From positions 1,736,001-1,800,000 of the forward strand of contig OZ245039.1 in the NCBI GenBank assembly GCA_965224095.1: 64,000 nt of DNA, in the 5' to 3' direction. How positions within the stretch are numbered: position 1 is the stretch's first letter; the number at the start of each line of letters is the position of its first letter. The translations under genes and the position numbers were made by a program. Below the pieces are notes generated by a model. That model saw only the letters and a list, made by a program, of their open reading frames with translations. It ran no database searches and had not been told where the DNA came from. Origin of the DNA: JBPEWY01 sp965224095. Lineage in GTDB: Bacteria > Bacteroidota > Bacteroidia > Flavobacteriales > Flavobacteriaceae. Below are positions 10,914-21,084 of the stretch, piece by piece.

Positions 10914-11636
10914 TTATTGCGTCTGATCAATTACTCTGTAAGCCGAGAATGCCTCCCGGAGTTCTATTTTTCCTTCGGAGTTACTTTTGATGTAATCTTC
11001 AAGGGATGTTATTTCCGTATTTTTCTTTAAGCTATTTTCCAACGTAATTATTAAGCGCCCGTAGTCGTATTCGGTGTCTCCGTTTTTTCCCTTAAAGGGT
11101 ACTACACTGGAAAAATAAAGTTCCTGCCTGGCCAGCGCATAGGTTTTTTTATTTACATAAAGCAATACCCGACCATAGGGAAGCTGTTGGATATTTTTTT
11201 TCGATGAAACAAACTCACAAACCCAGTTCGATCCTTTATCGAGTATCTGATACTCGTTATAATATTGAAGAAATGTATTCATATTGGTTATGAGTTCTGC
11301 GGGATTCTGAGTTTTATCCTTCGCATAGGAAATAAGTTTGTTGTTATGGTCCAGTATTAATTTCTCATCCCCAAATTGAAGGACTTCCGTTCCCAGTACT
11401 TCCATTTTGTAAAAGGCTCCTTTTTTAATGAGCACTCCATTGTACGATTCGGTAACCTGATTTCCGGTTAAACCTCTATACATTTTATAATTGATATCTA
11501 TATAATATTCTCCCGAGTTTGTATAGAAGTCAGCCACCTTCTTCAAAAGGCTTTTCATTTCACCCTGCTGTGCTGTGATCCCCCATGAAAATGAAAGCAG
11601 CAACATCAGTATCCTAAAAGTTTGTTTCACACTCAT
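10914..11636 (-). CDS. LolA-fold-like secreted protein of the RHS operon
   Basis: A 240-aa protein with a clear signal peptide (MSVKQTFRILMLLLSFSWG, cleavage near Ala-Gln at 22-23). The mature part is a run of predicted beta strands in the style of LolA/LolB outer-membrane lipoprotein carriers: a start such as LLKKVADFYTNSG, then YYIDINYKMYRG, GVLIKKGAFYKMEVLG and YGRVLLYVNKKTY. No catalytic motif is visible. It lies between the giant LRR protein (19 bp gap) and the RHS toxin (27 bp gap), so it is most likely a periplasmic helper for folding or export of the giant secreted partners. The family call rests on length and strand pattern, not on a signature motif. Confidence 0.5.
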   Translation of the reverse strand: MSVKQTFRILMLLLSFSWGITAQQGEMKSLLKKVADFYTNSGEYYIDINYKMYRGLTGNQVTESYNGVLIKKGAFYKMEVLGTEVLQFGDEKLILDHNNKLISYAKDKTQNPAELITNMNTFLQYYNEYQILDKGSNWVCEFVSSKKNIQQLPYGRVLLYVNKKTYALARQELYFSSVVPFKGKNGDTEYDYGRLIITLENSLKKNTEITSLEDYIKSNSEGKIELREAFSAYRVIDQTQ

Positions 11637-11655
11637 TTCTCCAATATTGTTTCTC

Positions 11656-14600
11656 TTATTTTTTTGTATTACCAGAACGTGTTTCCTGAATGGTATACAC
11701 GCCGCGTTCGGTTTCTTTTTTCACTCTTACCAATCCGCCTTCACTGTCGTATTCATAAAAAGTGGTATAGTTATTTTCATCCAATTCGGCCAGTAACCTC
11801 TGCGTTACCGGATCGTAAGCGAATGATTTGGTATTTGCATCAAAAGGGTGCACCCGCACATCATCGAAATAGGCGTTGATGTTTTCACCAACATTTTTTA
11901 ATGTAATGGTGATATTGGCCGCATCCACGGGGATGGTAAAATCTGCCGAAATGCGCTGCCATCCATCAATAATGGCTCCTTTGGGCCTAAATACGAGGAA
12001 CTCTTCATCCAAAGGCATTACTTCACCATCGATATCCTTGTACATTAACTCAATAGAGGCATTCAAATAATCCATAACCTGATATTCCGGATTCGCCTGG
12101 TACGTAAAAAATTCAACCGAAGGTTCTATTCCTGAAAGTGAGGAACCATCACTAAGCTCATTATCCAGATCGGCCCATAATGCCGGATCGTCTCCTTCTA
12201 TACTAAAATCTGAAGTGATACAGAAATTTGACCCGCATACGGAAGCATCCGTAAAATCTATCTGTATGGTCGGGTTATTGAGCATCGGGTAATGATAGTC
12301 TCTCGTAATCGTGTAGAGTGTAACACCCAATACCATGACTTTATACCTTACTTTAGGGGTCATATAGGTAAACCTGTACTGATTATCGGGATCTAAAGAA
12401 AAAGAGAATCCAACGGTTCTTAAAACTCCTTCCGAGCTTTCCATTTCTCTCTCAAAATTGTAGATCGTCACATTTTTTGAAGTGGCATTTTTAATATAAG
12501 GGACGATGGCATCCACGTTCGGTGCATTTGGGTCCAGTTTAGGAACATAAACATCCGGCAATTCTTCATTGGCAAGTACTTTGTCTTTTAAGTATTCCAG
12601 TAAATCTACAAAGGCACCACTCACTTCTTCAAAGTTTCTCGTTTCCGAGGAAACGGTTTCCAAAGCATCTTCACGGACCCATCCGCTAATCATATAGCGA
12701 TTTCCAGGGGTAGGGACAAATTTTATACAGGTGATTAATTCGATCTCTTCCACTTCCTGGATACTAACGGTAACCGCCAGTACTTCCAGCGCATCACAAA
12801 TACCTTCACCTATCCGCGCATAATAAGTTTCTCCGTCAATTACCTCATAGGTGTCTCCATAGGCCGTACCGTCTGATGGTGCATTGTACCACTGAATTTC
12901 CTCGCTTAACTGATAAAACTCCGACAATTGTGCAATGGTTGTAAACTCGGGTACCACCACATCCTGTTCGTAGATATTGGCCAGGAAGTCAACATCCACT
13001 ACCGAAACCAATACGGGAAAACGTTCTTCGGATGTGTCGGTTCCAAACGAAAGCTCCGCATAATAGGTAAGTCCGTCAACTAATGGTTCGTCTGTACTGT
13101 AAAGGGTACCTCCCGTAGCTTCCGAATACCAGCTAAGCGTGTAATTGGAATTGATAAGATCCATTTCGAGGTCGGCAACGGTTGGGTTACCAGAACTACA
13201 AAACTCCTGAAATCCTTCTCCCTGCGGAGGCAGCACACCTACAAAAACTTCTACCGCTAAACGACATTCATTATTTCCTTCGGCTGCAAAGTACACCTGA
13301 TCGCTAACCAAAGGGGTTGTTAAAGCCAGAGGTACGGTACTGGTTGCCGAGTTATACCACGAGATACTACTCCCTTCCGCCTGCAAATTGCCTACAGTAG
13401 GATTCGAGGTTAAATCAAATTCCTGATATTCATCCCCTTCCGGCGCGCCGTTATCAAGAACTATTTCCACGGCTATACGAGGATCTCCGCTTCCATTATC
13501 AGCCCAAACAAAATTAGTGTTTAAGTCCTCCAATAAGTCACCGGATGCATATTGTACGCCGCCCGTTTGCTGGCTAAACCACAGGGTTGCACCCGATAAA
13601 GGTGATACCAAATCCGCAATGGTCACGTCGGACCCTAAGCTGCAGAAAAACTGAATATCTATATCCGAACATGCAAATTCATCTTTTAATGGTTTTTCGT
13701 AGATACGTATTCCGTCAATTAACATATATACCGGATAGGCAAGGTTGGGATCATTCGCAGTAGAAGCAACCTCAAAACTCAGGCGTTGCGTACTTGCCGA
13801 GGCTATAAACTCAAGTTTAGCCCGTTCCCAAACCGGTGTTTCAGGCATGGATTCCATTTGATCAGATCCAGTTACCTGAGTCCCAAAACCTACTTTCCAG
13901 TAGCCAAAACTCTCATTTAAAAACTCCGGTAACATCAGGTTTGTAGCATTTGACTGAAAAAACTCTACGACGTATGTTTTTCCGCTTGTCAAACCGGGGA
14001 CGTCCGCATAAAAAGATTCCGTGGTACTACCCACACGTAAAGCACCGGCACAAATTCCGCCATTGGGAGAATTTGTGAATGTGTATAATAAATAAGGGTC
14101 GCTTGTATTTGTCAGTGGTGGCAGGAAAGTATCCGGAGTTCCGGATCCAACTGTCCATCCATTGCTTCCCAGGCTTTCATTCCTTCCATCGGTTACCACT
14201 TTTATAGCTCTTTCAAAACTACCATTTGCAATAACCTCCAACGGGTCTTCACAATCACCATCAACACATCCGGTTCCTTTTATTTCGTTATAGGCATTTT
14301 GTAAAAATTCAGCTAATTGGAATTTAAAATTAGAACTGGCTATCTCATTTCGTGAAAATTTTATGTAATCTGAATTAAGAATTGAATTTGTCTCTGCGTA
14401 TTCTATCGGTATACCACCTTTAGCGCCTTTTATAAACGATCCGGGAGAAAAGTTTACATTGTCCGAGGTTCTTGTGAAATAACCATCTTCCAGTACAATA
14501 AAATAAATCTTATCTGTTTTTGATTCCAGCAAAGCATCATAGGAAGCCTTGACCGAAGGAAAATCCGAAAACCGGTCGTGTGAGAAGATAAAGAACGAAA

Positions 14601-17600
14601 CATTAATAGTTTTATCTATTCTGGTTTCCCCTGTTATTTTATCAGCTATTTTTCTGAAAGTGTCAAAATAAAAATCATTCTGAATTCTAAAAAAGCCTCC
14701 CTGAATTTCGTTTGACGAATTGACATATGCATCCGGATACGTATTAGTAAGATCAGTTTGTAAGGTATAATGTCTGGCTCCAATGGATGCATCATCGTAA
14801 GTCGTTACAAACAGACTATCGGCTATTGTATTATTTACAAAGGTTATTACTCCATCTGCTACATTAATCCTGTCGCTAGGCTGCAAGCCGTCAAAGGCCG
14901 GGAACTTGAAATTAAAATTAAAATGCACTTCACAGTTATCGTTTAATGCGAGTACCGTAACGGGAAGTCTGCAAGACCCGCCTTCTTCCTGAGCGTAATA
15001 GGTAGTTCCTTCTACCAATGCCGTTTTTGCACTTATCTGCAATCCGCCCGAAGCCGACGTAAACCAGATAATATTACCCATTTGAGTGGGTGTAACCGCT
15101 ACATCCAGCAAAGTAGGACTGGTAGTAAAATCAAAATACTGTATCTCCTCACCAATGGGTCTGTCCTGATCAATATAAACTGTTACAGGAATTCGCTCGA
15201 TCAAATTATTTCCTTCAATATCCTGCCAGTATACGCCTTCTGTCAAGGGTGTGTTAGCATCTAATGCGGTTCCGCCGGTTTCTGTAGTATACCATAAGGG
15301 TGGGGCATCGGTAATAATCGGTGTTAAATCGGCTACCGTAGGAATCCCGTCTGAAGTACAAAACCGTTGTACAAAATCCGGATTGCCACAATTGCTTCCC
15401 ATTTCCAATACCTTAATCCCGTCAATAACCATATCCTTAGAAGGGTGTTGACCGAGTTCATTGGAAGGTTGCCCTGTATATTTTGCATAAGGGGTAAAGC
15501 CCAGCTCATGCGATGTGTCGGTAGCAGTAAAGGTTAGTGAAACCTCTACCCACTGAGGGAATTCCTGTACCAGGCTCCCCTGGCTTAACTTAACCTGATC
15601 ACCAAAACGAACGCGCCACCCGCCATAATCTCCATATCCGTACATCTTGGTAAAATCGGTCCCATTGGTTTGATAAAACGTAATGGTATAGGTGGTTCCT
15701 ATCTTAAGATTATTAAGTGTTGTTTTGAATTCATTATAGCCTATGGCAATTCCATCTATCACATCGGGCGCCAAATACACTTTTGAAACCGCAAAGGCCC
15801 CTCCTTCCGGTGATTCCGTAATATTGGACCTTGAAATCGGAGGTAGCATAACCACCGGATAACTTTGACCATGGTTTAATAAAGATTGCTGATTTTCGGC
15901 TATTTGCTGAATAATAGGGCCTGTCCAGCCTGCACAATCTATAGAAGTAGATTCTCCCGGTCTTAATACACAGTTATTAAATGTTCCATCTGCCGGATTA
16001 TCCTGCAGAACATCACACTCATTTCCTGTGGGTGTGCTTCCGTCGGAAACATCTAACACAATAGGATTTCGATGTAATGTTAAATTTATCACTACGGTAT
16101 TGGTAGCTCTAAATGTATAAACCCCCGAATCGGCTAAAGAAGCATTGCTAATCACCAGATCTTTGGAAGTGGCTCCCGGAATGGTAATATTGTCTTTATA
16201 CCACTGATAATTGTTGTTTGTACTAATAAGTTGATTACTTGTCAGGGTAATGCTTTGTCCTTCCTGCAGCGATGTCCGTTCAAAATTATCAACCGGAGCC
16301 TGCGGACTATAAATAAATAGTGAAAGATTGGTATTCAGATTAACAAATTCCGTTTCAAAATCGGAAAATATAAACCGGTTATTATCCATGATAAACCGAT
16401 CCAGATTAGGGTGTTGACTTACTGAAACAGGAAGTGCTCCTGAAAAGCTATTTCTTTGAATATTCAGGCTCACCAGATTTGATAACTGGCCAAAAGTACC
16501 AGGAAGATTCCCATAAAAATTATTAGATCCTACCGCCAGAAAATCCAGATTGGTCAGATTTCCAATTTCAACGGGAAGTGCTCCGCTTAAGTTATTCTGA
16601 TTAAAGTTAATATGTGTTAAACTTCTCAGGTCCCAGAAATTTATCGGGATATTCCCGGAAAGATTATTCGTATGTAATTGCAGCTCTGTAATATTTCCAT
16701 TCACCACCGTTACTCCATACCAGTCGCAAACAGGCACCGCAGGATCCCAGGGTTGGTTATTAGCCTGGGTATTGGTCCAGTTAGGACCGTTGGTAGCGTT
16801 ATAAAAATCGAGTAGTATTTGTTTATCAGAAGATGAAACACCACAGGTATCGGTATCACATATTTTCGAGCAACTTAAAACCTCGATATATGGTAACAGA
16901 TATTCATTACTTCCCACGGTTCTTTCGCAAGACGTTGCCTGATACACCAGCTGATAGGTATCTCCTGTTTCAGAAAATACAACCCCGTTAATATTGCGTA
17001 ATGCCGCAACTTCAAAAGTGCTGAAATTGCAATTATCCCATTCAAGCTCTATGCGTTGTGTACAGGTGTCACCGTCAAAAGAAAATGTCAATGCCGGTAA
17101 TTCGCCCACATCCTGTGGTTCAACAAACAAAAAATCATAGATAGCAGGAGTTGCACCACTTACATAGGGAGCAAAAGCCTGCATTTCAGCCGGATTATAA
17201 GGATTGGGTATGCTGGTTCCTTGTTTTACCTGGTCAATTAAGTGATTTATTAAGTTTTGTAAGGCCAATTCGGCTCTAAGAATGTTTTCGCTGCAATCGT
17301 TTTGACCCGGACTAACTGTAAGTGTAATATCGTTTCTGGTTAGGGTTAATCCTGTTACTATACTATTGGTGGCCTGAAAATAATAGACTCCCGCATCGGC
17401 CGAAGTGGCATTGGCAATTACATAATCTTTACCGGTAGCTCCGGGAATCACCGTACCATTTTTAAACCACTGATAGCTGTTATTTGGACTTGTGAGTGCC
17501 GTTGTTGTTAGAGTTATGGTTCCACCTTCATTAATAGACAGGGTTTCTATCTGATCTACTTTTGCCTGAGGGCTATACAGATAGGTGTTAACATTATTGG

Positions 17601-20600
17601 TATAGGCTACGTGTTCACTTTCAAAATTGCTAAAAACAAAATTGTTGCTGTAAAATGCAAAGTAATTAAGTCCGGATGGGTTACTTAAAGCAGCGGGAAT
17701 CACTCCTGACAATTGATTGTTATTTACAAGTAGTGTTGTTAGGTTTGGCAAATTACCAATCGGTATAGGAATGGAGCCCGTAAGTTGGTTACTGGACACG
17801 TATAATGCTCCTAATCTGGTTAGGTTGCCCAGTTCCGGTGGAATGGAACCGGTAAGTTGATTGCTTTCCAATCTCAGGGTTATCATATTAATCAGGTTCC
17901 CTAATGTGGGAGGGATCGCACCAGACAATTGATTGTTATAAAGATACAGGGTAGTTAAATTTGTTAAATTCCCAAGTTCTGAGGGAATGGAACCCGTTAA
18001 TTGATTTCCCCAGAGGTACAAAGAAGTTAATGTACTAATATTACCCAGTTCCGGAGGGATACTACCACTTAACTGATTTGAAAACAAATTCATAAACTTT
18101 AAACTGGACATATTTCCTAACTCCGGAGGAATAGAACCCGTTATTTGGTTATATCCCAGAGATAATTCTTCTAATTGGGTGAGGTTTCCCAGTCCGGAAG
18201 GAAGTGGCCCGGTTAATTGGTTTTTGCCTGCCTGAAAGGAAACCATTGTCAATAAACTTCCAAAAGATATAGGAATGGTTCCCGTTAGCTGATTATCCTG
18301 AATCCATAACTGAATAACATTCGAAAGGTTCCCTAATTCGGGAGGGATGGTTCCGGAAAGTTGGTTTTTATGTAAATAAAAGTATTCTACAAAGGTTAAG
18401 TTACCCGCTTCTGGTGGTATAGTTCCTACTAAAGCATTATCATATAAATTTAATCGGGTAACATGGTTGTTTGTAACGGTCACTCCGTACCACTGGCAAA
18501 CGGGAACCGATGTGTTCCAGTTGGTATTATTAGTCCAGTCAGGACCATTAGTAGCATTAAAAATAGCTATTAACGCTTCTCTTTCTATCTGAGAAACCGC
18601 ACATGGATCGGTAGTTGTATCCACTGTCAGGGTAATGTTGTTTCTGGTAAGCGTTAATCCCGTAACAATACTGTTGGTCGCTTCGAAATAATATACTCCG
18701 GCATCGGCCGATGTGGCATTTGTAATTACATAATCTTTTGCGGTAGCTCCCGGAATGGCTGTACCATCTTTAAACCACTGATAGCTATTGTTAGGGCTGG
18801 TAAGTGTTGTGGTTGTTAGCGTTATTGTACCTCCTTCATTTACAGACTGGGTTTCTATTTGATCTACCTTTGCCTGAGGGCTGTATCTAAATAATGATAA
18901 ATTAGACTGATAACTCACATGCTCTGATTCCCAATCGGAAAAAACAAACTCATTACTTTCAAAAAACAATATTCTTAAATTTGTAAAGGTTCCAAATGCT
19001 GAAGGAATTGGACCTGAGAGCTGATTCTGATCCAAATAAACAGTGGCAAGCTTTGTCATCCCACTAAAGGTGGGAGGAATGCCTCCCGTTAATTGATTTT
19101 CAGACAGGCCTAGTGTTATTAAGTTGATTAATTGATCTAATTCAACAGGAATGGTTCCACTAAAATTATTATTATCTAAATGTAATCCCTGTAAATTTGT
19201 AAGTTGTCCTAATTGCACAGGAATTGTACCGGAAAGTTGATTATGATGTAAATTTAACTGTAAAAGTTTGGATAGTTGACCCAAAGAAATGGGCAATCCC
19301 CCTATTAATTGATTAAAATACAGCGTAATCTCTTCTAAATTAGAAAGCGACCCTAACTCATTTGGAATGGAACCTGTCAATTGGTTTTGATGCATTAATA
19401 TTCTTCTAACATTTACCAATTGGCCAAGAGTAATTGGAATATTACTATTAAGTGAATTTTGCTGTAAATAAAGCAGTTCCAGGTTAATTAACTCACCAAT
19501 TGATAAGGGCAAGGGGCCTACTAAATTATTTGCTCCCAAATTTAATTCTGTTACTTTCCCATCAACCACGGTTACTCCAAACCAATCACAAACCGGAATA
19601 TTAGTATTCCAGGGCTGGTTATTAGCCAGCGTATTGGTCCAGTTAGCCCCCCCGGTGGCATTATAAAGATCCAGCAAGGCCTGTTTTTCGGTGGCAGACA
19701 CTCCGCAGGTATCAGCATTAACCGAAAGGGTAATATCGTTTCTCACCAGGGTTAGTCCCGTAACAATACTGTTGGTTGCTTCTAATCGATAAACTCCTGC
19801 ATCGGTGGCAGTGGCATTTGTGATTACATAATCCTTGTTAGTTGCCCCGGTTATAGCGACTCCATTTTTATACCACTGATAACTATTATTCGGGCTTGTT
19901 AATTCTGTACTGGTCAGAGTAATGGTTCCGCCTTCGGCTACAGATAAGGTCTCAACTTCATCTACTTTCGCCTGAAATAAATAATCGTAATTGTTTAAAT
20001 TGGTTTGATAATGTACGTGCTCCGATTCAAAATCTGCAAAAACGAATTCATTAGATCGGATAAAAAGTGATTCCATACTTGCGGATTGGCTAAACTCTAC
20101 GGGGACTCTTCCGGAGAGCATATTTCCAGTAAAATAGGCTACTCTAAGCACGGGAATAGAAGCCAGGGCATTGGGAATACTACCGGATAGTACGTTATTC
20201 GTCAGGTTAATGCTCTGCATATTAGAGAGATTCCCCAATTCAACAGGAATCGATCCGGAAAGTTGATTATCATTAAAGTGTATACTTATTAAACTACTTA
20301 ACTGACCCAGTTCCGGAGGAATGGAACCTGAAATTTGGGTATTATTTATCAGTAAAGTGTTTAAATTCCCCAACTGACCCAATTCGGGAGGGATAGTACC
20401 CGTTAAAGGACTGGATAAATAAAGATATCTCAAATTACTCAGTTGACCCAGTTCAGCAGGAATGGTTCCCGTTAAAGCTGTACTTACCAATGACAGGCTT
20501 CTCAAATTAGATAATTGCCCCAACCAAGCCGGGATGGTACCGGAAAGTGCGGGAATATTATTAATATACAGGTCCTGCAGGTTGACCAACTGGCTTATTT

Positions 20601-21030
20601 CATTTGGGATAGTCCCTGTAAATTGGTTATTTCCCAGGTATAATTTTTGTAAATTGGTTAACGATCCCAGGGCCGTTGGAATGGCCCCACTCAGTGTATT
20701 AATATTGAGAAAGAGGTCCTGCAGATTAACCAGTGATCCTATGGTGGAGGGAACAGTACCCACCAAATTATTCTGTCGTAAATCAAGAGCCGTTACCTTA
20801 CCATCTACCACCGTTACTCCATGCCAATCCGTGACCAATGCAGCTGTATTCCAATTGGCATTATTAGTCCAGTTTGGGCCGTTGGTGGCATTGTACAGAT
20901 CAACTAATGCCTGGCGCTCACCGGCAGATACATCCTGTGCGGTGGCATTGATTCCTGCAACAAAACAAAGTATTAGCAACACGGTGCTTTTGTACTTTAT
21001 AAATCTGGTACGTATGTTTTTAAATATCAT
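11656..21030 (-). CDS. Giant secreted LRR / Ig-like protein with C-terminal YD-repeat stub
   Basis: A 3124-aa protein with a signal peptide (residues 1-32). Four modules follow, each with a cap of the type ALVDLYNATNGPNWT, plant-type LRRs of about 24 residues (consensus LSGSIPPELGNL) and an Ig-like domain with the motif DAGVYYFEATNS. Approximate positions of the LRR plus Ig modules are 35-443, 446-810, 812-1243 and 1390-1663. Next come two galactose-binding-like beta domains (about 1680-1887 and 2257-2447), a mixed alpha/beta region (2037-2253) and several short repeats ending in TYYA. The last 65 residues carry an RHS-like YD unit (FAYDPVTQRLLAELDENNY). No type IX sorting signal is seen. It probably acts at the cell surface as an adhesin or receptor-binding part of the RHS system; that role is inferred from domains and operon context. 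Confidence 0.8.
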   Translation of the reverse strand: MIFKNIRTRFIKYKSTVLLILCFVAGINATAQDVSAGERQALVDLYNATNGPNWTNNANWNTAALVTDWHGVTVVDGKVTALDLRQNNLVGTVPSTIGSLVNLQDLFLNINTLSGAIPTALGSLTNLQKLYLGNNQFTGTIPNEISQLVNLQDLYINNIPALSGTIPAWLGQLSNLRSLSLVSTALTGTIPAELGQLSNLRYLYLSSPLTGTIPPELGQLGNLNTLLINNTQISGSIPPELGQLSSLISIHFNDNQLSGSIPVELGNLSNMQSINLTNNVLSGSIPNALASIPVLRVAYFTGNMLSGRVPVEFSQSASMESLFIRSNEFVFADFESEHVHYQTNLNNYDYLFQAKVDEVETLSVAEGGTITLTSTELTSPNNSYQWYKNGVAITGATNKDYVITNATATDAGVYRLEATNSIVTGLTLVRNDITLSVNADTCGVSATEKQALLDLYNATGGANWTNTLANNQPWNTNIPVCDWFGVTVVDGKVTELNLGANNLVGPLPLSIGELINLELLYLQQNSLNSNIPITLGQLVNVRRILMHQNQLTGSIPNELGSLSNLEEITLYFNQLIGGLPISLGQLSKLLQLNLHHNQLSGTIPVQLGQLTNLQGLHLDNNNFSGTIPVELDQLINLITLGLSENQLTGGIPPTFSGMTKLATVYLDQNQLSGPIPSAFGTFTNLRILFFESNEFVFSDWESEHVSYQSNLSLFRYSPQAKVDQIETQSVNEGGTITLTTTTLTSPNNSYQWFKDGTAIPGATAKDYVITNATSADAGVYYFEATNSIVTGLTLTRNNITLTVDTTTDPCAVSQIEREALIAIFNATNGPDWTNNTNWNTSVPVCQWYGVTVTNNHVTRLNLYDNALVGTIPPEAGNLTFVEYFYLHKNQLSGTIPPELGNLSNVIQLWIQDNQLTGTIPISFGSLLTMVSFQAGKNQLTGPLPSGLGNLTQLEELSLGYNQITGSIPPELGNMSSLKFMNLFSNQLSGSIPPELGNISTLTSLYLWGNQLTGSIPSELGNLTNLTTLYLYNNQLSGAIPPTLGNLINMITLRLESNQLTGSIPPELGNLTRLGALYVSSNQLTGSIPIPIGNLPNLTTLLVNNNQLSGVIPAALSNPSGLNYFAFYSNNFVFSNFESEHVAYTNNVNTYLYSPQAKVDQIETLSINEGGTITLTTTALTSPNNSYQWFKNGTVIPGATGKDYVIANATSADAGVYYFQATNSIVTGLTLTRNDITLTVSPGQNDCSENILRAELALQNLINHLIDQVKQGTSIPNPYNPAEMQAFAPYVSGATPAIYDFLFVEPQDVGELPALTFSFDGDTCTQRIELEWDNCNFSTFEVAALRNINGVVFSETGDTYQLVYQATSCERTVGSNEYLLPYIEVLSCSKICDTDTCGVSSSDKQILLDFYNATNGPNWTNTQANNQPWDPAVPVCDWYGVTVVNGNITELQLHTNNLSGNIPINFWDLRSLTHINFNQNNLSGALPVEIGNLTNLDFLAVGSNNFYGNLPGTFGQLSNLVSLNIQRNSFSGALPVSVSQHPNLDRFIMDNNRFIFSDFETEFVNLNTNLSLFIYSPQAPVDNFERTSLQEGQSITLTSNQLISTNNNYQWYKDNITIPGATSKDLVISNASLADSGVYTFRATNTVVINLTLHRNPIVLDVSDGSTPTGNECDVLQDNPADGTFNNCVLRPGESTSIDCAGWTGPIIQQIAENQQSLLNHGQSYPVVMLPPISRSNITESPEGGAFAVSKVYLAPDVIDGIAIGYNEFKTTLNNLKIGTTYTITFYQTNGTDFTKMYGYGDYGGWRVRFGDQVKLSQGSLVQEFPQWVEVSLTFTATDTSHELGFTPYAKYTGQPSNELGQHPSKDMVIDGIKVLEMGSNCGNPDFVQRFCTSDGIPTVADLTPIITDAPPLWYTTETGGTALDANTPLTEGVYWQDIEGNNLIERIPVTVYIDQDRPIGEEIQYFDFTTSPTLLDVAVTPTQMGNIIWFTSASGGLQISAKTALVEGTTYYAQEEGGSCRLPVTVLALNDNCEVHFNFNFKFPAFDGLQPSDRINVADGVITFVNNTIADSLFVTTYDDASIGARHYTLQTDLTNTYPDAYVNSSNEIQGGFFRIQNDFYFDTFRKIADKITGETRIDKTINVSFFIFSHDRFSDFPSVKASYDALLESKTDKIYFIVLEDGYFTRTSDNVNFSPGSFIKGAKGGIPIEYAETNSILNSDYIKFSRNEIASSNFKFQLAEFLQNAYNEIKGTGCVDGDCEDPLEVIANGSFERAIKVVTDGRNESLGSNGWTVGSGTPDTFLPPLTNTSDPYLLYTFTNSPNGGICAGALRVGSTTESFYADVPGLTSGKTYVVEFFQSNATNLMLPEFLNESFGYWKVGFGTQVTGSDQMESMPETPVWERAKLEFIASASTQRLSFEVASTANDPNLAYPVYMLIDGIRIYEKPLKDEFACSDIDIQFFCSLGSDVTIADLVSPLSGATLWFSQQTGGVQYASGDLLEDLNTNFVWADNGSGDPRIAVEIVLDNGAPEGDEYQEFDLTSNPTVGNLQAEGSSISWYNSATSTVPLALTTPLVSDQVYFAAEGNNECRLAVEVFVGVLPPQGEGFQEFCSSGNPTVADLEMDLINSNYTLSWYSEATGGTLYSTDEPLVDGLTYYAELSFGTDTSEERFPVLVSVVDVDFLANIYEQDVVVPEFTTIAQLSEFYQLSEEIQWYNAPSDGTAYGDTYEVIDGETYYARIGEGICDALEVLAVTVSIQEVEEIELITCIKFVPTPGNRYMISGWVREDALETVSSETRNFEEVSGAFVDLLEYLKDKVLANEELPDVYVPKLDPNAPNVDAIVPYIKNATSKNVTIYNFEREMESSEGVLRTVGFSFSLDPDNQYRFTYMTPKVRYKVMVLGVTLYTITRDYHYPMLNNPTIQIDFTDASVCGSNFCITSDFSIEGDDPALWADLDNELSDGSSLSGIEPSVEFFTYQANPEYQVMDYLNASIELMYKDIDGEVMPLDEEFLVFRPKGAIIDGWQRISADFTIPVDAANITITLKNVGENINAYFDDVRVHPFDANTKSFAYDPVTQRLLAELDENNYTTFYEYDSEGGLVRVKKETERGVYTIQETRSGNTKK

Positions 21031-21084
21031 AAGGAAATCTCTTTAAAATGATAGTGTTTTGTTTAATACTTGACAGAGAGCGGG

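Noticed and set aside
16500..20900. Regularly spaced repeats suggesting CRISPR or minisatellite
   Set aside because: The period of about 72 bp equals a 24-residue LRR unit in an intact frame, so the repeat is coding.
20462..21046. A 194-codon plus-strand frame opposite the LRR giant
   Set aside because: It is the complement of LRR and cap codons and of the signal peptide; its translation has no recognisable fold.
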